From assembly GCF_036347135.1 (NCBI RefSeq), contig NZ_CP108938.1, positions 3,906,001 to 3,970,000 on the forward strand: a stretch of DNA of 64,000 nucleotides. The letters are read 5' to 3'. The stretch comes from Streptomyces sp. NBC_00775 (GTDB taxonomy: Bacteria; Actinomycetota; Actinomycetes; Streptomycetales; Streptomycetaceae). This document shows positions 1 through 10,120 of this stretch, one piece after another (the first letter of the stretch is position 1; each line of letters opens with the position of its first letter). Position numbers and translations under genes: made by a program. Below the pieces are notes generated by a model. It worked only from the letters and a program-made list of their open reading frames with translations. It was not told the DNA's origin and did not search any database.

Positions 1-818
1 TCCCACAGCGACACATGGCCGGAGCCCGGGAACAACTCGCCCTTGAGCAGGGCGAAGAGCGGATACGCCAGGCCGATCAGGACGCAGGCCGTGATGGCTC
101 CGGTGAGCGCGAACTTGCGGGTGTCACGGTGGCCGTGGCGCCACATGGTGACCAGCAGCGCGGGCAGGATGACGAGCATCGTCTCCTTGGTGAGCACGGC
201 CGCGGCGGCCGCGATGCCCGCACCGAAGTGGTGCCAGAGATGACGGCTCGGCGAGGCCGCCAGGCAGAACGCCAGCAGCGTCCACATCACCGCGATGTTG
301 TCCAGGAAGATCTCGCGCTGGAGGACGACCGACAGCGGCGAGAGCCCGAAGAGCAGCATGGCGAGCCCGGCCGCCCACCGCGGCAGCGAGAGCCGGCGGG
401 CGAGGACGTAGACGAGGATCGCGCTGATGGCGCTGATCAGCAGCATCGCGACCCGCATCGAGCCGACGGTCATCAGCGACGGGCTGAGGTGCGCGGGGAT
501 CCAGGTCAGCGCGGCTATCTGGATCCAGCCGAGCGGCGGGTGGTCGTACCAGTATGTGTAGTGGGCCAGGCCCTTGCCCTGCTGCACGGCCCACGCCTGG
601 GCGAGATAGGTGCCCTCGTCGTCGCTGAGGGTGGGGTAGTCGGCGATGTTCCAGCCCTGGACGACGAGGATCGCCGCGAGGAGCACCGCGCACAGGATCA
701 GATCCGAGCGCGAGCTGCGAAAACGCAAGCCCGGAGTGGGGTTGGGGATGATTTTGGGCGCACGGGGCCGCTGCGCGGGGACCGTGGTGGTGGTCGCCGC
801 GGGAAGAGTGGAGGTCAC
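1..818 (-). CDS. GT-C family membrane glycosyltransferase (3' part outside window)
   Basis: The frame was read by hand; only the first 272 codons are inside the window. A Thr/Pro-rich cytoplasmic N-terminus of about 40 residues leads into a first membrane helix, then a short extracellular loop with an acidic DDEGTY motif near residue 67. Alternating hydrophobic helices follow, with QREIFLDN and a later TKET loop. This layout is typical of ArnT/PMT-like GT-C enzymes that use polyprenyl-phosphate sugars on the outer membrane face; the acidic motif would bind the metal or phospho-sugar. The GTG start overlaps the stop of the upstream GT2 gene (GTGA), so the pair is translationally coupled and probably builds one surface glycan. 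The substrate is unknown. Confidence 0.85.
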   Translation of the reverse strand, partial: MTSTLPAATTTTVPAQRPRAPKIIPNPTPGLRFRSSRSDLILCAVLLAAILVVQGWNIADYPTLSDDEGTYLAQAWAVQQGKGLAHYTYWYDHPPLGWIQIAALTWIPAHLSPSLMTVGSMRVAMLLISAISAILVYVLARRLSLPRWAAGLAMLLFGLSPLSVVLQREIFLDNIAVMWTLLAFCLAASPSRHLWHHFGAGIAAAAAVLTKETMLVILPALLVTMWRHGHRDTRKFALTGAITACVLIGLAYPLFALLKGELFPGSGHVSLW

Positions 819-2125
819 GCAGGAACGTCCTCTCGGATCACTTCGGTGAGATGCGCGCCGACATGACTGGTCAACTCCCAGTCATTGCGCCCCCGTTGCT
901 CGCGCCATACGGCACGCACGGCCGCGCCCGCCAGCAGCACCTGGTAGAAGGGACCGCCGGCAATGAGCTTCAGGTAGTGGATGAAGCGGACTCGGAGCCC
1001 GTACTGCTTGCCGAAGTCATGCAGTCCGACGAGCTCGAAGACGAAGGTGACCAGGGCGGTCACGGCCGGCAGGAACGTGATGAACGCGACGCCGACGGGC
1101 ACGTCGAGGAAGAGCGCGATGGCCACGTTGAGCGGGATGACCACACCGGAGACGGCCTGGAGGTACGGCGTCATCAGCGTGTAGCGGGCGAGCAACCGCT
1201 GCCCGAATCCGGGGAGTTGCTTCCAGTCCTTCTTCCGGTAGACCTGGAGGAAGCCCTGGTTCCACCGGGTGCGCTGCTTCATCAGCGACATCAGGCTGCC
1301 CGGGGTCTCCTCCCGGGTCACCATGTCGGAGTCGTACGCGACGACGACCTTCTTGCCGGCACTGGAGAGCCGCACACCCAGGTCGCAGTCCTCGGCGAGG
1401 CAGTTGGGGTCCCAGCCGTCGGCTTCCCGCAGGACGTTCGTCCGTACGAAGACGGTGTTGCCGCCGAGCGGGATGAATCCCTTCTGCGCGTGCAGATGGA
1501 GCCGGGAGCGGAACCAGAAGAAGTACTCCAGGCAGTTGCGCAGGCTGTACCAGCTGGAGTTGAAGTTGATGAGCTGGACACCGCCCTGGACGACGTCGGC
1601 GTCCGTGGTGCGGAACGCGTGGTCGACGTGGGCGAGCAGCTCGGGATGGACCTGGTCCTCGGCGTCGAAGACCCCGACCACATCGCCGCGGCAGTGCGGC
1701 AGGGCCGTGTTCATGGCCTTCGGCTTGTTCTTCTTCTCGTGGTGGTCGACGACGACACGGACGCGCGGGTCGCGCTCCTCGGCGCTGCGGGCCACCGCGG
1801 TGGTCTCAGGGTCGTCGTGGCCGACGATCACGATGATCTCGAAGTCGGTGTGGCTGGATTCCAGCAGCCGCTGGATGGTGTGGTCGAGCACGGCCTGCTC
1901 GTGCCGCGCGGGCAGCAGCAGCGAGAAGGACAGGCTCTCACCGCCGTCCGGACTGCTGAACCGGGTGGAAGCGAGCACCTCGGGCGTACGCCACGCGTGC
2001 ATCTGCCACCACAAGGTGAAGGCCGCCATCCAGAACAAGGCCAGCGAAACGGCAGCGATGAAGACAGACGTGAGCAACAGATCCCCCCAGATCCCCAAAA
2101 GCCCCCAGTCGCGACGGTGAGTCAC
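815..2125 (-). CDS. Family 2 glycosyltransferase, membrane-anchored, processive type
   Basis: The 436-residue protein begins with a membrane helix (about 15-40). A GT-A domain follows: DAED at 154-157 is the DxD-type metal/nucleotide site, EDCD at 245-248 holds the likely catalytic acid, and QRTRW at 284-288 matches the QxxRW motif of cellulose and hyaluronan synthase-type enzymes. Three or four hydrophobic segments between about 310 and 390 form the membrane channel end. The enzyme would transfer sugar from a nucleotide donor on the cytoplasmic face. Its stop overlaps the start of the GT-C gene, implying a common glycan pathway. The polymer cannot be named from sequence. Confidence 0.9.
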   Translation of the reverse strand: MTHRRDWGLLGIWGDLLLTSVFIAAVSLALFWMAAFTLWWQMHAWRTPEVLASTRFSSPDGGESLSFSLLLPARHEQAVLDHTIQRLLESSHTDFEIIVIVGHDDPETTAVARSAEERDPRVRVVVDHHEKKNKPKAMNTALPHCRGDVVGVFDAEDQVHPELLAHVDHAFRTTDADVVQGGVQLINFNSSWYSLRNCLEYFFWFRSRLHLHAQKGFIPLGGNTVFVRTNVLREADGWDPNCLAEDCDLGVRLSSAGKKVVVAYDSDMVTREETPGSLMSLMKQRTRWNQGFLQVYRKKDWKQLPGFGQRLLARYTLMTPYLQAVSGVVIPLNVAIALFLDVPVGVAFITFLPAVTALVTFVFELVGLHDFGKQYGLRVRFIHYLKLIAGGPFYQVLLAGAAVRAVWREQRGRNDWELTSHVGAHLTEVIREDVPA

Positions 2126-2270
2126 ACCGGTCGCGTCACGCTGCAGAGACTATGGGTGAACTGTGAAGCACACGGGTTGCTCCGGTGAAGAGCATGTTTC
2201 ATCACACTCGGTCGAGTAACTGAACAAACTGGACACCGGTGGCGTTTGGTCCGGTTGGGGAAGGGCCGTT

Positions 2271-4298
<2,028 letters not shown>

Positions 4299-4446
4299 GG
4301 CGCCCAGCTTCTCACGACGCACGGCCGCGACTCCGGAAGGTGCACCCCGATCCCCCGTCAACCCACCTCTCACCACCGCGCACCGAGGTCACCAGCCGGT
4401 GCCGCACGCGGGTGCGGCCGAACCCGCCGGCCGCACCCGGGCAAAC

Positions 4447-4489
4447 TTGAAATAGGCAGGCATCCTGCTTACCTTTGTCAGGCAGCCTG
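4447..4489 (+). promoter_or_regulatory. Promoter and candidate MarR operator of the MFS gene
   Basis: TTGAAA (4447-4452) and TACCTT (4470-4475) are separated by exactly 17 bp. The spacer contains AGGCAGG-cat-CCTGCTT (4454-4470), an imperfect inverted repeat, and CAGG-cag-CCTG (4479-4489) lies just past the -10. GTCAGGCAGC here resembles GTCAGGCGGC in the inverted repeat upstream of the marR gene at 7154, which suggests a shared repressor. The promoter match is direct; the regulator is inferred. Confidence 0.6.
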
Positions 4490-4558
4490 CGTATTGGCGT
4501 CGTGATCGCCCTGGCAGGCCACCCCCGTCACACAGGCCCCGGAGGAAGGAACCGCGTC

Positions 4559-5992
4559 ATGCCCCTCGCCGGTGACACCCACACTCCGGAGCGGACGGCC
4601 GAGGCCGGAGCGCCCCGTGGCAATCCCTTCGGCGCACGCTTTGTGGCGCCGCTGTACCTGGGGGCCTCACTCAATCCGGTCAACAGCTCGATCATCGCGA
4701 CGGCACTGGTCTCCATCGCCGCGGCCCTGCGCATCCCCGTCGGGGACACCGCGATCCTGATCTCCAGCCTCTATCTGACCAGCGCACTGGCCCAGCCGGC
4801 CGCCGGGCGCCTCGCCGAGGTGTTCGGGCCCCGGCGGATCTTCGTCGCCGGTATCGCGCTGGTGCTCGTGGCCGGAATCGTCGGCTCGCTGGCCCACTCG
4901 CTGACAGCACTGATCGTGGCCCGGGTACTGATCGGCGCGGGCACCTCGGCGGGTTACCCGGCGGCGATGCTGCTGATCCGCCGCCGCGCCGAACAGGCCG
5001 GGCACGAGGCCCCGCCGCGCGGGGTGCTCGGCGGTCTGTCGATCACCGGTGCCGCCACCGTCGCCATCGGTCCCGCCGTCGGCGGACTACTGATCGGCTG
5101 GTCGGGCTGGCGCACCGCTTTCTGGATCAACATCCCGGTCGCGGCCGTCGCCCTGATCCTGGCGTGGGCCGGGATCGCGCGGGACCCCGACCCGGTGCGC
5201 TTCGGCTCGGCGCGCGCCTTCGCGTCCCGCATCGACCCGCTGGGCATGCTGGGCTTCGGCGGCTCGCTCACCGCGCTGATGATCTTCCTCTCCGCGCTGC
5301 CGCACTTCGACCGGCCCGCGCTCGCCGCCGCCCTGGTCCTCGCCGCGGCCCTGGTCGGCTGGGAGCTGCGCGCCGCCCAGCCCTTCCTCGACGTACGCCT
5401 GCTCGTCACCAACGGAGCCCTGACCCGCACCTATCTGCGCAACGGCCTGACCCTGATGGGCACGTACGTGATCCTGTACGGGCTCACCCAGTGGCTGGAG
5501 GTGGCCCGCGGCCTTTCCGCCTACCAGGCCGGGCTCGCGCTGATGCCGATGGGCGCACTGACCGCCCTGACCGCCCGGGTGGTGTCGCGGCGGGCGGGGG
5601 TGCGGCTGCCGCTGACCGCCTGCGCTGTCCTGCTCCTCGTCGGCGCCGTGGCCGCGCTGTTCCTGGACAGCGGCACCCCGATGGCGGTGGTCATCTGTGT
5701 CACCGCGGTCTTCGGCCTGACCTCCGGCGCCGGGACGGTCGCCAACCAGAGCGTCCTCTACCAGGAGGCCCCCGCCGCCACGCTGGGCACCGCCTCCGGA
5801 CTGCTGCGCACCTTCGGCTACCTCGGGTCCATCGCCTCAGCGGCGATCACCGGCACCGCCTTCCACAGCGGCGTGGACGACAGCGGCCTGCACCTCATCG
5901 CGTGGGTGCTGGTCGCGATCTCCGCCCTCGTCCTCATCATGACCGTCCTTGACCGCCAGTTGGCCGGGGCCGACCGGCAGCACACGAACTGA
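4559..5992 (+). CDS. MFS efflux transporter (DHA2/EmrB-like)
   Basis: The 477-residue polytopic protein has a long series of hydrophobic segments, compatible with a 12-14-helix drug:proton antiporter. The N-terminal half carries the antiporter-type region LGGLSITGAATVAIGPAVGG. The ATG is preceded at 8 bp by a near-perfect GGAGGAAGGA ribosome site, so the longer in-frame TTG start is rejected. It is followed 82 bp later by an isochorismatase-like gene and then a convergent marR gene, a common arrangement for inducible efflux of small aromatic compounds. The substrate is unknown. Control by the MarR protein is inferred from similar inverted repeats at both promoters. Confidence 0.93.
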   Translation: MPLAGDTHTPERTAEAGAPRGNPFGARFVAPLYLGASLNPVNSSIIATALVSIAAALRIPVGDTAILISSLYLTSALAQPAAGRLAEVFGPRRIFVAGIALVLVAGIVGSLAHSLTALIVARVLIGAGTSAGYPAAMLLIRRRAEQAGHEAPPRGVLGGLSITGAATVAIGPAVGGLLIGWSGWRTAFWINIPVAAVALILAWAGIARDPDPVRFGSARAFASRIDPLGMLGFGGSLTALMIFLSALPHFDRPALAAALVLAAALVGWELRAAQPFLDVRLLVTNGALTRTYLRNGLTLMGTYVILYGLTQWLEVARGLSAYQAGLALMPMGALTALTARVVSRRAGVRLPLTACAVLLLVGAVAALFLDSGTPMAVVICVTAVFGLTSGAGTVANQSVLYQEAPAATLGTASGLLRTFGYLGSIASAAITGTAFHSGVDDSGLHLIAWVLVAISALVLIMTVLDRQLAGADRQHTN

Positions 5993-6074
5993 ACCCACGC
6001 CGCCCGGAGCCCGGCCCCGGGCGCCGGGCCCATCCAGAGACCCCCCACACAGCACAGAAAGCAGATCCACCGAC

Positions 6075-6683
6075 ATGACCACTGGTACGCACACCACCCC
6101 CACCATCGACCCGGCCCGCACCGCACTGCTGCTGATGGACTTCCAGCCCATCGTGCTCGGCGCCGTGCCCGACCCGGAGGGCGTGCTCGCCCGCGCGGGC
6201 GAGGCACTGGACTGGGCCCGCGCCCACGGTGCGCACGTCGTCTTCGTACGCGTCGCGCTCACGGAGGAGGACGCCGCCGCCGTACCCGCCCGCAACAAGA
6301 CGTTCTCCCAGGCCGCCGCGGCCGGGTACCTCACCGACGGCACCCCCGCGACGGCGGTGCACGAGTCCCTGAAGGCCGAGGAGGGCGATCTGACCGTGCG
6401 CAAGATACGGATCAGCGCCTTCGCCGGCGACCCCGATCTGCGCGCCGAACTCCGCGCCCGGAACGTGGACACCCTGGTACTCGCCGGGCTGTCCACCGGC
6501 GGCGTGGTGCTGACGACCCTGCGGCAGGCGGCCGACGAGGACTACCGCCTGTTCCTCCTGGCCGACGCCACCGCCGACCCCGACCCGGAGGTGCACCAGG
6601 TCCTCGTGGAGAAGGTGTTCCCGAGCCAGGCCGAGATCATCAGCACCGCGGACCTCGCCGCCCTGAGCGCGGCAGGACGCTAA
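6075..6683 (+). CDS. Isochorismatase-like hydrolase lacking the nucleophilic cysteine
   Basis: The 202-residue protein has the Rossmann-like isochorismatase fold: LLLMDFQ with Asp22 and VRKIRISAF with Lys110 supply two of the three catalytic positions. The third, normally the Cys in G-x-x-T-x-x-C-V, reads GLSTGGVV, so the expected cysteine is Val144. Subfamilies without Cys occur in actinobacteria, and true isochorismatases also lack it, but nicotinamidase-type amide hydrolysis should not be possible. The start is the ATG of MTTGTHTT, 82 bp after the MFS gene, probably the same transcript. The function could be vinyl-ether hydrolysis or ligand binding. Confidence 0.85.
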   Translation: MTTGTHTTPTIDPARTALLLMDFQPIVLGAVPDPEGVLARAGEALDWARAHGAHVVFVRVALTEEDAAAVPARNKTFSQAAAAGYLTDGTPATAVHESLKAEEGDLTVRKIRISAFAGDPDLRAELRARNVDTLVLAGLSTGGVVLTTLRQAADEDYRLFLLADATADPDPEVHQVLVEKVFPSQAEIISTADLAALSAAGR

Positions 6684-6688
6684 GGACG

Positions 6689-7141
6689 CTAAGGAGTCTC
6701 GGAGTCGGCCAGGCGATTCATGATCTCGGCGGCCTTGTCGAGCGTCCGACGCTCGGGGGCCCTGAGCGCGGTCCCGATCACGCCGGCCAGCCACGCCTCA
6801 CGGGCCGCCGGGATCCGCTCGGTCAGCGCCCGTCCGGCGGGGGTCGCGCTCACCAGGGACTTGCGCCCGTCGTTCGGGTCCTTGGCGGTGGTGACCAGCG
6901 CACCGTCGCGCAGTGCGGTCACGGTCTCCGCCATCGACTGGCGCCGTACGTGCTCGGCCTGCGCGAGCTCGCTCACGGTCATCGGACCGTCCGTCACGAT
7001 CCGGTGCAGCGTGGTCAGATGCGACCAGTTCCACGGCAGGTCGTCGATCGGCGCCTCGGTACGCAGCCGCGCTCGCAGCCGCGTCATCGCCCGCATCAGC
7101 TCGACGGCGGTGTCCTGCGGCGGGACCGGTTCGCTGCTCAC
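6689..7141 (-). CDS. MarR family transcriptional regulator
   Basis: A 150-residue winged-helix protein. The recognition region around TVSELAQAEHVRRQSMAETV and the wing KDPNDGRKS are typical of MarR dimers that release DNA on binding phenolic ligands. It is convergent with the isochorismatase-like gene (5 bp between stops). The GTG of SSEPVPPQD is taken as start; an upstream in-frame ATG at 7192 would place codons through the inverted repeat at 7154-7177, which is more likely the operator. TATGCT just upstream is a plausible -10. It probably represses itself and the MFS gene. Confidence 0.88.
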   Translation of the reverse strand: MSSEPVPPQDTAVELMRAMTRLRARLRTEAPIDDLPWNWSHLTTLHRIVTDGPMTVSELAQAEHVRRQSMAETVTALRDGALVTTAKDPNDGRKSLVSATPAGRALTERIPAAREAWLAGVIGTALRAPERRTLDKAAEIMNRLADSETP

Positions 7142-7153
7142 CCCGTCAGCATA

Positions 7154-7177
7154 GGTCAGGCGGCAGACGTCCTGACC
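7154..7177. promoter_or_regulatory. Perfect inverted repeat, candidate MarR autoregulatory operator
   Basis: GGTCAGG (7154-7160) and CCTGACC (7171-7177) form a perfect 7-bp inverted repeat with a 10-bp spacer. It overlaps the expected -35/-10 region of the marR gene (TATGCT on the minus strand). The left half resembles GTCAGGCAGC at the MFS promoter near 4477. Function as operator is inferred from position and symmetry. Confidence 0.6.
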
Positions 7178-7238
7178 AGGGACGGAAGGCATCGAGGTGT
7201 GGAGATGACAGCGGTCTTCGGACCACGCCCACCCACGC

Positions 7239-7856
7239 CTACACGCAGTTGTCGGCGTCCCGGGCCTCGCCCGCGGACGCCCACCAGGCGGGTGCGCACG
7301 TCACGGCGGCGTCGACGAGGTCCTCCCGGGTGACGTCCGGGTCGCTGAGCCACGCCTTGACGGCTCCGGCGAAACCGTGCGCCAGGAACTGCGCGACCAC
7401 CTGGTGGTGGCCGATGCCGGGAACGCCGGGAAGACCGCGGCCCGCGCCGCGCGCCAGGTAGGCCAGGGCGTATTCGTTGAAGTGGCGCACCAGCGCGTCG
7501 TAGACACCGCGGTCCGCGGGGTCGCCGAGGGCGTGCCGGTAGAGGTCCCCGAACCGCTCGACGTGGTCGGCCACCTCCGAGACGGCCAGACGAAGGAGTT
7601 CCACGCCCGGGTACCCCTCGGCGCGGCGCTGGTCCTCCCGCCGGTGCCCGGTCTCCAGGTCGGCGTCGAGCACCTCGATGAGCGGATCCAGCACGGTGCC
7701 GTAGCGGTTGTAGAAGGTCGCCCGGGTCACGCCCGCGCGCTCGGCCAGGTCGGCGACCGTGATCTGGGAGACGGGCCGTCGCGAGGCGAGTTCGACGACG
7801 GCCTGCCGCAGGGCGCCGGTGGTCCGCGTGATGCGCGGATCGGTGCGCTCACTCAC
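7239..7856 (-). CDS. TetR/AcrR family transcriptional regulator
   Basis: About 205 residues. The N-terminal helix-turn-helix reads [22 protein letters not shown], the classic TetR recognition segment, followed by an all-helical ligand domain with no recognisable subfamily signature. The chosen GTG lies 8 bp after GGAGG (7865-7869); the GTG one codon earlier and an ATG at 7871 are alternatives, but the ATG has no ribosome site. It is divergent from the aldo-keto reductase at 8041, with a 12-bp palindrome between them, so it is likely the repressor of the reductase gene and perhaps of the SDR gene behind it. The inducer is unknown. Confidence 0.88.
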   Translation of the reverse strand: MSERTDPRITRTTGALRQAVVELASRRPVSQITVADLAERAGVTRATFYNRYGTVLDPLIEVLDADLETGHRREDQRRAEGYPGVELLRLAVSEVADHVERFGDLYRHALGDPADRGVYDALVRHFNEYALAYLARGAGRGLPGVPGIGHHQVVAQFLAHGFAGAVKAWLSDPDVTREDLVDAAVTCAPAWWASAGEARDADNCV

Positions 7857-7895
7857 CACGACGGCCTCCATACCTAGGCGAGGACGCCGAGCACA

Positions 7896-7907
7896 CGATC
7901 ATGATCG
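7896..7907. promoter_or_regulatory. 12-bp palindrome in the tetR/aldo-keto reductase intergenic region
   Basis: CGATCATGATCG is a perfect palindrome 25-50 bp upstream of the tetR starts. Nearer the reductase gene, TAATAT (about 7973) looks like a -10. The palindrome is a candidate TetR operator; no -35 could be assigned confidently. Confidence 0.35.
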
Positions 7908-8040
7908 CGTCCGTCTACAGGCCCTGAATGTCCAGAAAAGCCACACAAGAATGCAATATGCCCCAGAACCGTCTAATATACACATGTCAATGAGATGTCA
8001 GGCCGAGGTGCCACCCCGGCCGGTTACCCGAGGAGGAACC

Positions 8041-9024
8041 ATGGAACAGCGGGCACTGGGCGGCCAGGGGCTTACGGCAGGCATCCAAGGCCTCGGCTGC
8101 ATGGGCATGAGCGTCTTCTACGGCGCCACCGACGAGACGGAGTCGCTGGCCACCATCGACCGTGCGCTGGAACTCGGCGTCACCTTGCTGGACACCGCCG
8201 AGAGCTACGGCCCGTTCGTCAATGAGCAGTTGGTCGGCAAGGCGCTGGCCGGGCGCCGGGATGCCGCCGTCCTCGCCACCAAGACGGGCGTGGAGATCAC
8301 CGACGACGGCGAGGTACGCGACCTCAATGGCCGGCCCGAGTACGTACGCCGGGCGCTCGACCGGTCGCTGCGACACCTGGACACCGACTACGTCGACCTT
8401 TACTACCTGCACCGCATCGACCCCAAGGTGCCGATCGAGGAGACCGTCGGCGCGCTGGCCGAGCTGGTCGCCGAGGGCAAGGTCCGGTACATCGGCGTGT
8501 GCGAGGCGTCCGCGGAGACGATCCGGCGGGCCCACGCCGTGCACCCGCTCACCGCGGTGCAGACCGAGTACTCGCTCTTCGAGCGCGACATCGAGCACAA
8601 CGGAGTGCGCGACACCCTCTCGGAACTGGGGATCGGCCTGGTCGCCTACTCCCCGCTGGGGCGCGGCTTCCTGTCCGGCTCGATCACCAGCCCCGACGAC
8701 TTCGCCGAGGACGACTGGCGCCGGACCGACCCCCGCTTCCAGGGCGAGAACTTCGACCGCAACCTGGACGTCGTCCGCGAGGTCCGCCGCATCGCCTCCG
8801 CCAAGGACGTCACGCCCTCCCAGCTGGCGCTCGCCTGGGTCCAGCACCAGGGCGCGGTCGCCATCCCCGGCACCAAGCGCCGCCGCTACCTGGAGGAGAA
8901 CGCCGCCGCGACCGAGGTCGCTCTCACCGCGGACGACATCGCCGCGATCGAGGCGGTCGCCCCGCACGGCGCGGTCACCGGCGACCGCTACGCACCCGAG
9001 TTCATGGGGACGCTCAACGGCTGA
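8041..9024 (+). CDS. Aldo/keto reductase
   Basis: A 327-residue (beta/alpha)8-barrel NADPH oxidoreductase. The catalytic tetrad is visible: Asp and Tyr in LLDTAESYG, Lys in VLATKTGV and His in YYLHRIDP. The cofactor-site stretch [12 protein letters not shown] and the late [14 protein letters not shown] are typical of the AKR13-like group of Streptomyces enzymes. GAGGAGGAACC sits directly before the ATG. It is divergent from TetR and followed by an SDR gene, suggesting an inducible carbonyl-reduction or detoxification unit. The substrate cannot be named. Confidence 0.95.
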   Translation: MEQRALGGQGLTAGIQGLGCMGMSVFYGATDETESLATIDRALELGVTLLDTAESYGPFVNEQLVGKALAGRRDAAVLATKTGVEITDDGEVRDLNGRPEYVRRALDRSLRHLDTDYVDLYYLHRIDPKVPIEETVGALAELVAEGKVRYIGVCEASAETIRRAHAVHPLTAVQTEYSLFERDIEHNGVRDTLSELGIGLVAYSPLGRGFLSGSITSPDDFAEDDWRRTDPRFQGENFDRNLDVVREVRRIASAKDVTPSQLALAWVQHQGAVAIPGTKRRRYLEENAAATEVALTADDIAAIEAVAPHGAVTGDRYAPEFMGTLNG

Positions 9025-9080
9025 GGGCCGGTCGGCGCCTCACGGGTTCCCGTCGGCGGGCCGGCCCACCTCATGCATGT

Positions 9081-9132
9081 CATTCGTTTCGTTCGTTTCA
9101 TTCGGTTCGGTTCATTCGGTTCATTCGGTTCA
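9081..9132. repeat. Low-complexity TTC-rich tandem tract upstream of the SDR gene
   Basis: The tract is built from ATTCG/GTTCG pentamers and contains three copies of a 9-bp unit ATTCGGTTC. It ends 14 bp before the SDR start, abutting its ribosome site AGGAGATCC. Its composition is strikingly less GC-rich than the flanks. It may be a slippage-prone spacer or a multi-site operator. Confidence 0.75.
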
Positions 9133-9145
9133 GGAGATCCACCTC

Positions 9146-10102
9146 ATGTCCGCACCTCAGACGCCCCACACGTTCGGGGCAAGCACAACCGCCGCCGAGG
9201 CAGTCGACGGCGTCGACCTGCACGGCCGCCGGGCCGTGGTGACCGGAGCCAGTTCCGGAATCGGGGTGGAGACGGCCCGGGCGCTCGCCGCGGCGGGCGC
9301 TGACGTCACGCTGGCCGTGCGGGACACCGACGCGGGTGCCCGCGTGGCGGAGCGCCTGGAGAAGGAACTGCCGCCCAGCTCAGGACAGTTGACAGTGGGG
9401 CGGCTCGACCTGGCCGACCGGTCGACGGTCGCGGCGTTCGTGGCGGCCTGGCAAGGCCCGTTGCACATCCTGGTCAACAATGCCGGAGTGATGGCCCCGC
9501 CGGAACTCACCCGCACACCTGACGGCCGGGAAACGCAGTTCGGCGTCAACCACCTGGGCCACTTCGCCCTCGCCACCGGCCTCCACCCGGCACTCGCGGC
9601 GGCGGACGGCGCACGGATCGTCTCGGTGAGTTCCATCGGCCACCTCTTCTCACCGGTCGTCTTCGACGACCTGGACTACCGCTTCCGTCCCTACGACCCA
9701 TGGACCTCCTACGGGCAGTCGAAGACCGCCAACGCCCTGTTCGCCGTCGGTGCCGCCGAACGCTGGGCCGACGACGGCATCACCGCCAACGCGCTGATGC
9801 CGGGCAACATCGCGGACACGTCCCTCGCCCGGCACATGGACATGCAGCAGGTGGCCGACTTCATCGCCTCGGGCGAACTGGCGCTGCCGCCTCAGAAGAC
9901 GGTGGAGCAGGGCGCCGCGACCTCGGTGCTGCTGGCCGCCTCGCCGACGGTGGAAGGCGTCACCGGCCGCTATTTCGAGGACTGTGCGCAGTCCCAGCCC
10001 GTCACCGAGCGAGCCGGTGCCGTCGCCGGCGTCGCGCCGTACGCCTTGGATCCGGAGAACGCAGCCCGCCTGTGGGCCGTATCCGAGGCGTTCGTCCGCT
10101 AG
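9146..10102 (+). CDS. Short-chain dehydrogenase/reductase (retinol dehydrogenase/WWOX-like)
   Basis: The 318-residue protein has the nucleotide motif TGASSGIG, the structural NNAGVM motif and the catalytic YGQSK (Y-x3-K) with a Ser in SVSSIGH. The long N-terminus before the Rossmann fold and the extended C-terminal substrate region match the classical SDR branch containing retinol-dehydrogenase-like enzymes. AGGAGATCC precedes the ATG of MSAPQTP. It lies 121 bp after the aldo-keto reductase and may be co-transcribed with it. The substrate is unknown. Confidence 0.93.
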   Translation: MSAPQTPHTFGASTTAAEAVDGVDLHGRRAVVTGASSGIGVETARALAAAGADVTLAVRDTDAGARVAERLEKELPPSSGQLTVGRLDLADRSTVAAFVAAWQGPLHILVNNAGVMAPPELTRTPDGRETQFGVNHLGHFALATGLHPALAAADGARIVSVSSIGHLFSPVVFDDLDYRFRPYDPWTSYGQSKTANALFAVGAAERWADDGITANALMPGNIADTSLARHMDMQQVADFIASGELALPPQKTVEQGAATSVLLAASPTVEGVTGRYFEDCAQSQPVTERAGAVAGVAPYALDPENAARLWAVSEAFVR

Positions 10103-10120
10103 CCGATCTACGCTGCGCGC

